This document shows, one piece after another, positions 61,321 through 64,000 of a stretch of DNA of 64,000 nt. The position numbers and the translations under genes are program-made. Position 1 is the first letter of the stretch. Every line of letters starts with the position of its first letter. This DNA is from Cellvibrionaceae bacterium. GTDB taxonomy: Bacteria > Pseudomonadota > Gammaproteobacteria > Pseudomonadales > Cellvibrionaceae. The stretch is from contig JAGKWU010000004.1 of the NCBI GenBank assembly GCA_021151695.1, positions 1 through 64,000 of the forward strand, written 5' to 3'. Under the pieces are notes generated by a model, which saw nothing but the letters and a program-made list of their open reading frames with translations, was not told the DNA's origin and made no database searches.

Positions 61321-61390
61321 ATCGCACCTTGATCAGCTAAAAACCACGTAGGCAAGCAAAAAAATATTGACTCATCACAAAAATCAAAAC

Positions 61391-61423
61391 GCGGCCGGAC
61401 AAGTGTATAACTTATCCGGCCGC
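61391..61423 (-). terminator. Terminator between surA and pdxA
   Basis: Arms of 14 bp (GCGGCCGGACAAGT and ACTTATCCGGCCGC, 13 of 14 paired) with loop GTATA. On the minus strand GTTTTGATTTTTG follows, so surA transcripts probably end or are attenuated here. Confidence 0.75.
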
Positions 61424-61463
61424 GTCTATTGGATTGCGAAACTAACTAGAGACCAGACACGAT

Positions 61464-62771
61464 TTATATTTTGATCTCTACGAAAGCGTCTTCGCGAATC
61501 TGGGTCAGCCACAATTGGTATTCTTCGTCAAAACGACGAGAGCGAATAACATTTTGCGCCTGGTTGCGCTTCATCTGATCGCTCATGTCTTCTTTGCGAC
61601 GCTCAAGCACTTGCAATATGTGCCAACCGTATTGGCTCTTGAAAGGGCGACTGATTTTACCTACCTGGGTGTTACCCATAGCCTCTTCAAAAGCGGCTAC
61701 AAACATACCGGGAGTAGACCAACCCAGATCACCACCACTCAACATAGAGCCAGTATCTTCAGAGTTTTCTTTCGCGAGCTTGGCAAAATCCTCGCCTTTT
61801 TCGATACGATCTTTTAACACAAGTAATTTATCACGCGCCTGGTTGTCGTCCATGATTTCAGAGGTTTTCACCAGAATGTGACGCGCATGGGTCTGCTCAA
61901 TCAATTGGGCACCGCCGCCACGCTGCTCCATATTTTTCAGGATGTGGAAGCCAGCACCACTGCGGAAAGGCGCTGTTACTTCGCCCACCTTCAGACCTGC
62001 CAACTGGTTGCCAAACAGCTCAGGTAATTGCGCGAGTTTACGCCAGCCAATATCGCCACCTTGCAGGGCAGCCTGATCGTTGGAGTTGGCAATCGCCAAT
62101 TGTGCGAAGTCACCGCCGGCTTGTAGTTTTTGCTGGATATCTTTGGCTTTTTTCTCCGCTGCTGCAATGGTATCCGCATCGGCACCACTGGGCACAGCAA
62201 TTAAAATATGACCAATATGGTAATCAGGAGAGGTGGCAAATTTGCCATCGCTGGACGCCAGGAAATTATCAATTTCCTGCTGGCTGATTTTAATACGGCT
62301 ACTCACCACACCTTGTTGCAAATGGTTCATGGTAATTTCATCGCGAATCTGGCGGCGCAAACCCTCCAGGGTTAATCCCTGACGAGTGAGATCGGCAATG
62401 AACTGTTCATGGGTCATCTGGTTCTTTTGAGCGATGCGATCAATCGCCTGGTCAACTTCCGCCTCTTCCACTTTAATTTCATAGCGGTTGGCCAAACCCA
62501 GCTCAATGCGTTCCAGAATAAGTTGCTCCAGTACTTGCTTGCGCAATACCGACTCTTCGGGAAGTTCGTTGTACTGGCCTTTCAAACGGGTGAGTACTGA
62601 TTGCATACGATCGCGCAATTCACTTTCCAGCACCACGTCTTCATCGACAATGGCAACAACCTTATCGAGGTTCTGGGCTTTGGCGGCCATGGCGTGTGGG
62701 CCAGCCATTAGCAACAGGCCCGCAACACACAGGCTCCAACAGGTTTTGCTCAGTTTTATCTGCATAGTCAT
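61464..62771 (-). CDS. surA: Periplasmic chaperone and peptidyl-prolyl isomerase SurA
   Basis: Escorts outer-membrane proteins to the Bam complex. The 435 residues comprise a signal peptide (about 1-29), the N-terminal chaperone region with AIVDEDVVLESELRDR, two parvulin domains (starting near SPDYHIGHILIAV and QTHARHILVKT), and a C-terminal helix. The start is probably the ATG at 62771; the ATG at 62765 is also possible. It follows lptD by 15 bp; LptD is itself a SurA client in E. coli. Confidence 0.95.
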   Translation of the reverse strand: MTMQIKLSKTCWSLCVAGLLLMAGPHAMAAKAQNLDKVVAIVDEDVVLESELRDRMQSVLTRLKGQYNELPEESVLRKQVLEQLILERIELGLANRYEIKVEEAEVDQAIDRIAQKNQMTHEQFIADLTRQGLTLEGLRRQIRDEITMNHLQQGVVSSRIKISQQEIDNFLASSDGKFATSPDYHIGHILIAVPSGADADTIAAAEKKAKDIQQKLQAGGDFAQLAIANSNDQAALQGGDIGWRKLAQLPELFGNQLAGLKVGEVTAPFRSGAGFHILKNMEQRGGGAQLIEQTHARHILVKTSEIMDDNQARDKLLVLKDRIEKGEDFAKLAKENSEDTGSMLSGGDLGWSTPGMFVAAFEEAMGNTQVGKISRPFKSQYGWHILQVLERRKEDMSDQMKRNQAQNVIRSRRFDEEYQLWLTQIREDAFVEIKI

Positions 62772-62786
62772 CACTTTATTTTGGTA

Positions 62787-64000
62787 TTAGCGTAAATGTT
62801 TACTGCGCTCTTCAAAGCCAGGCATGGCTTTGTCCAGCAATTGGCTGATGCGCTGATCCATGCTGCCAAAGCCTTTCAGCTCCAGCTCAAACATGATCCC
62901 CGGCTCATAGTCGTCATTGGTAACGTGGGCGAGGAAGTTGGGCGTACCATAGTCAATCCGCAACCAGCGACGACCCAGTATGCGCAGGCGGTAGCAACAA
63001 TCGTTGTATTCGAGCCCCGCAAAGGTGTCGAGTTCCACGTCATGGGTAAAATCGTGGTTATTGCGCGCAACTACGCTCCAACGGCTATTAATTGGCCAGA
63101 GCATGGACACATCTAACTGATCAATTTCGTCAGTTGATTGATAGAGCGGCGCGTCAATGACGGTCGAGTCGCTAACCAATGGCTTTAGCGTGTAGCGATA
63201 GGCCAGATTGAAAATACGGTAGTGTTCATCCAGGTAATGCAAACCAAAAGCGGCGTTATCCAGATTGCTGGAGCGACGATCATAAGCCAGGTCGGCGCTC
63301 ATATGCAGCTTCTGACCTATCTGGCCACTCACTTGCAGCGCCAGGTCGGAAGTACCGCGCGTATTGTCATCATCGTTGACCGTATCTTCAAACACGGTGA
63401 TCTTGCGGTCAGCCGCATAAAAAATTTGGCCCAGGCTTACACGCAGACGCTCGGCGCCAGTCGTTTGTGAAATATAAGCCGTGGACAGCGCCAGAGTGAC
63501 CTGGTTGGCGTCATCAATACGGTCGCCACCGGCAAAGCGCGAACGACGGAAAAGCTGATCGTAACTAAAGGTCAGTTGGTTGGTATCGAAGTTGATGTAG
63601 CTATTGCCGGCCGTCAACCCATAAAGCGACTGCTGGTTTTTATATTGGCTGTAAAAATAAAACAGCCGTGGTTCCAGCGTCTGTATATAACTTTCACCAA
63701 AGAGATTACTGTCGCGTTCAAAATAGAGCCCGGTATCCAGGCTGCCTTGGGGAACCACGAAACTGGGGCTGGCATTATCATCAGGAGCGAGGTTCCAGTC
63801 GCTGAATTGATAGCTCAGGGTTTTCACCCCCACTGCCGGTTTGAAGAACCCCCAAGCGGAATTTTTATTCCATTGCAAGCTGTAGTCGGTGTTAACGCGT
63901 TGGCCAAACACTGTGCTTTGCAGGGCTTTGATAAGCGCTGCATCACCAGCGGCCGGGTTATCCGGGTTTATGAAGGAATCAGCCCAGTAACGGTTCTGGG
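62787..64000 (-). CDS. lptD: LPS assembly outer membrane protein LptD, 3' part
   Basis: The C-terminal 403 or so residues of the beta-barrel that inserts lipopolysaccharide in the outer membrane. The frame is open to the window edge at the 5' side; the upstream GTG at 63911 is internal, not the start. Typical segments are YSLQWNKNSAWGFFKPAVGV, LEPRLFYFYSQYKNQ, LPI/LWPINSRWSVVARNNHDF-like strand (MLWPINSRWSVVA) and FELELKGFGSMDQRI near the end. Confidence 0.93.
   Translation of the reverse strand, partial: QNRYWADSFINPDNPAAGDAALIKALQSTVFGQRVNTDYSLQWNKNSAWGFFKPAVGVKTLSYQFSDWNLAPDDNASPSFVVPQGSLDTGLYFERDSNLFGESYIQTLEPRLFYFYSQYKNQQSLYGLTAGNSYINFDTNQLTFSYDQLFRRSRFAGGDRIDDANQVTLALSTAYISQTTGAERLRVSLGQIFYAADRKITVFEDTVNDDDNTRGTSDLALQVSGQIGQKLHMSADLAYDRRSSNLDNAAFGLHYLDEHYRIFNLAYRYTLKPLVSDSTVIDAPLYQSTDEIDQLDVSMLWPINSRWSVVARNNHDFTHDVELDTFAGLEYNDCCYRLRILGRRWLRIDYGTPNFLAHVTNDDYEPGIMFELELKGFGSMDQRISQLLDKAMPGFEERSKHLR

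Overview
The window is a gene-dense chromosomal segment of a Gram-negative gammaproteobacterium, most probably of the Cellvibrio/Cellvibrionaceae group close to Pseudomonas. This placement is inferred from gene content and order. The block tyrS, M23 peptidase, anmK, erpA, bactofilin, DUF6776, argC ... hemJ matches the order I know from Pseudomonas aeruginosa PA0668-PA0661. In that genome an rRNA operon follows the tyrosyl-tRNA synthetase. Here the first 300 bases carry three tandem minus-strand promoters with GC-rich discriminators, so a 16S rRNA gene is expected just left of the window. The lptD-surA-pdxA-rsmA-apaG-apaH order at the right end is a classic gammaproteobacterial arrangement.

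Layout. 1-11.7 kb: rRNA promoters, tyrS, cell-wall recycling (M23 peptidase, anmK), Fe-S carrier erpA, bactofilin, argC, a ClC protein with a channel-like residue pattern, hemJ, thiE, hemL and the remnant of an L,D-transpeptidase. 11.7-17.5 kb: a PEP-CTERM protein, a DUF2167 protein, a hairpin-rich 0.8 kb intergenic region with three leftward terminators, a response regulator with a novel output region, a glycerophosphodiesterase and a small MscS-like channel. 17.5-21.8 kb: a kdpD-kdpE-kup unit in which a shortened KdpD-type kinase is linked to Kup and no kdpFABC is present. 21.9-26.9 kb: aspartate aminotransferase and the late cobalamin genes cobT, a methyltransferase, cobS, cobU and cobC. 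27-45 kb: a mosaic of small accessory and metabolic genes (TSUP exporter, PEBP protein, AraC, MATE, aqpZ, two HAD phosphatases behind a LexA-like box, LysR with its target, isochorismatase-like, VOC, cupin, GNATs and a decayed GNAT copy, TetR with a divergent FabF-type synthase, hisC). 45.2-50.4 kb: a five-gene Csu-type chaperone-usher pilus operon. 50.5-58.1 kb: STAS protein, GAF-PAS-GGDEF-EAL protein with a long structured leader, rimK-rimB, a small PA3496-family protein, a DUF5610 protein behind a sigma-28 (FliA)-type promoter, and a porin. 58.3-64 kb: apaH, apaG, rsmA, pdxA, surA and the 3' part of lptD, all leftward.

No tRNA gene, insertion sequence, prophage or CRISPR array was found. 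No wholly new multi-gene system stands out. The most notable signals are regulatory or decay-related: the FliA-type promoter of the DUF5610 gene, the LexA-type box inside the promoter of the HAD phosphatases, the KdpDE-Kup arrangement, the Val in place of the internal proton glutamate in ClC, the in-frame-collapsed L,D-transpeptidase, the GNAT relic, a 107-bp nested palindrome, and the structured non-coding stretches at 14.0-14.7 kb and 51.3-51.5 kb.
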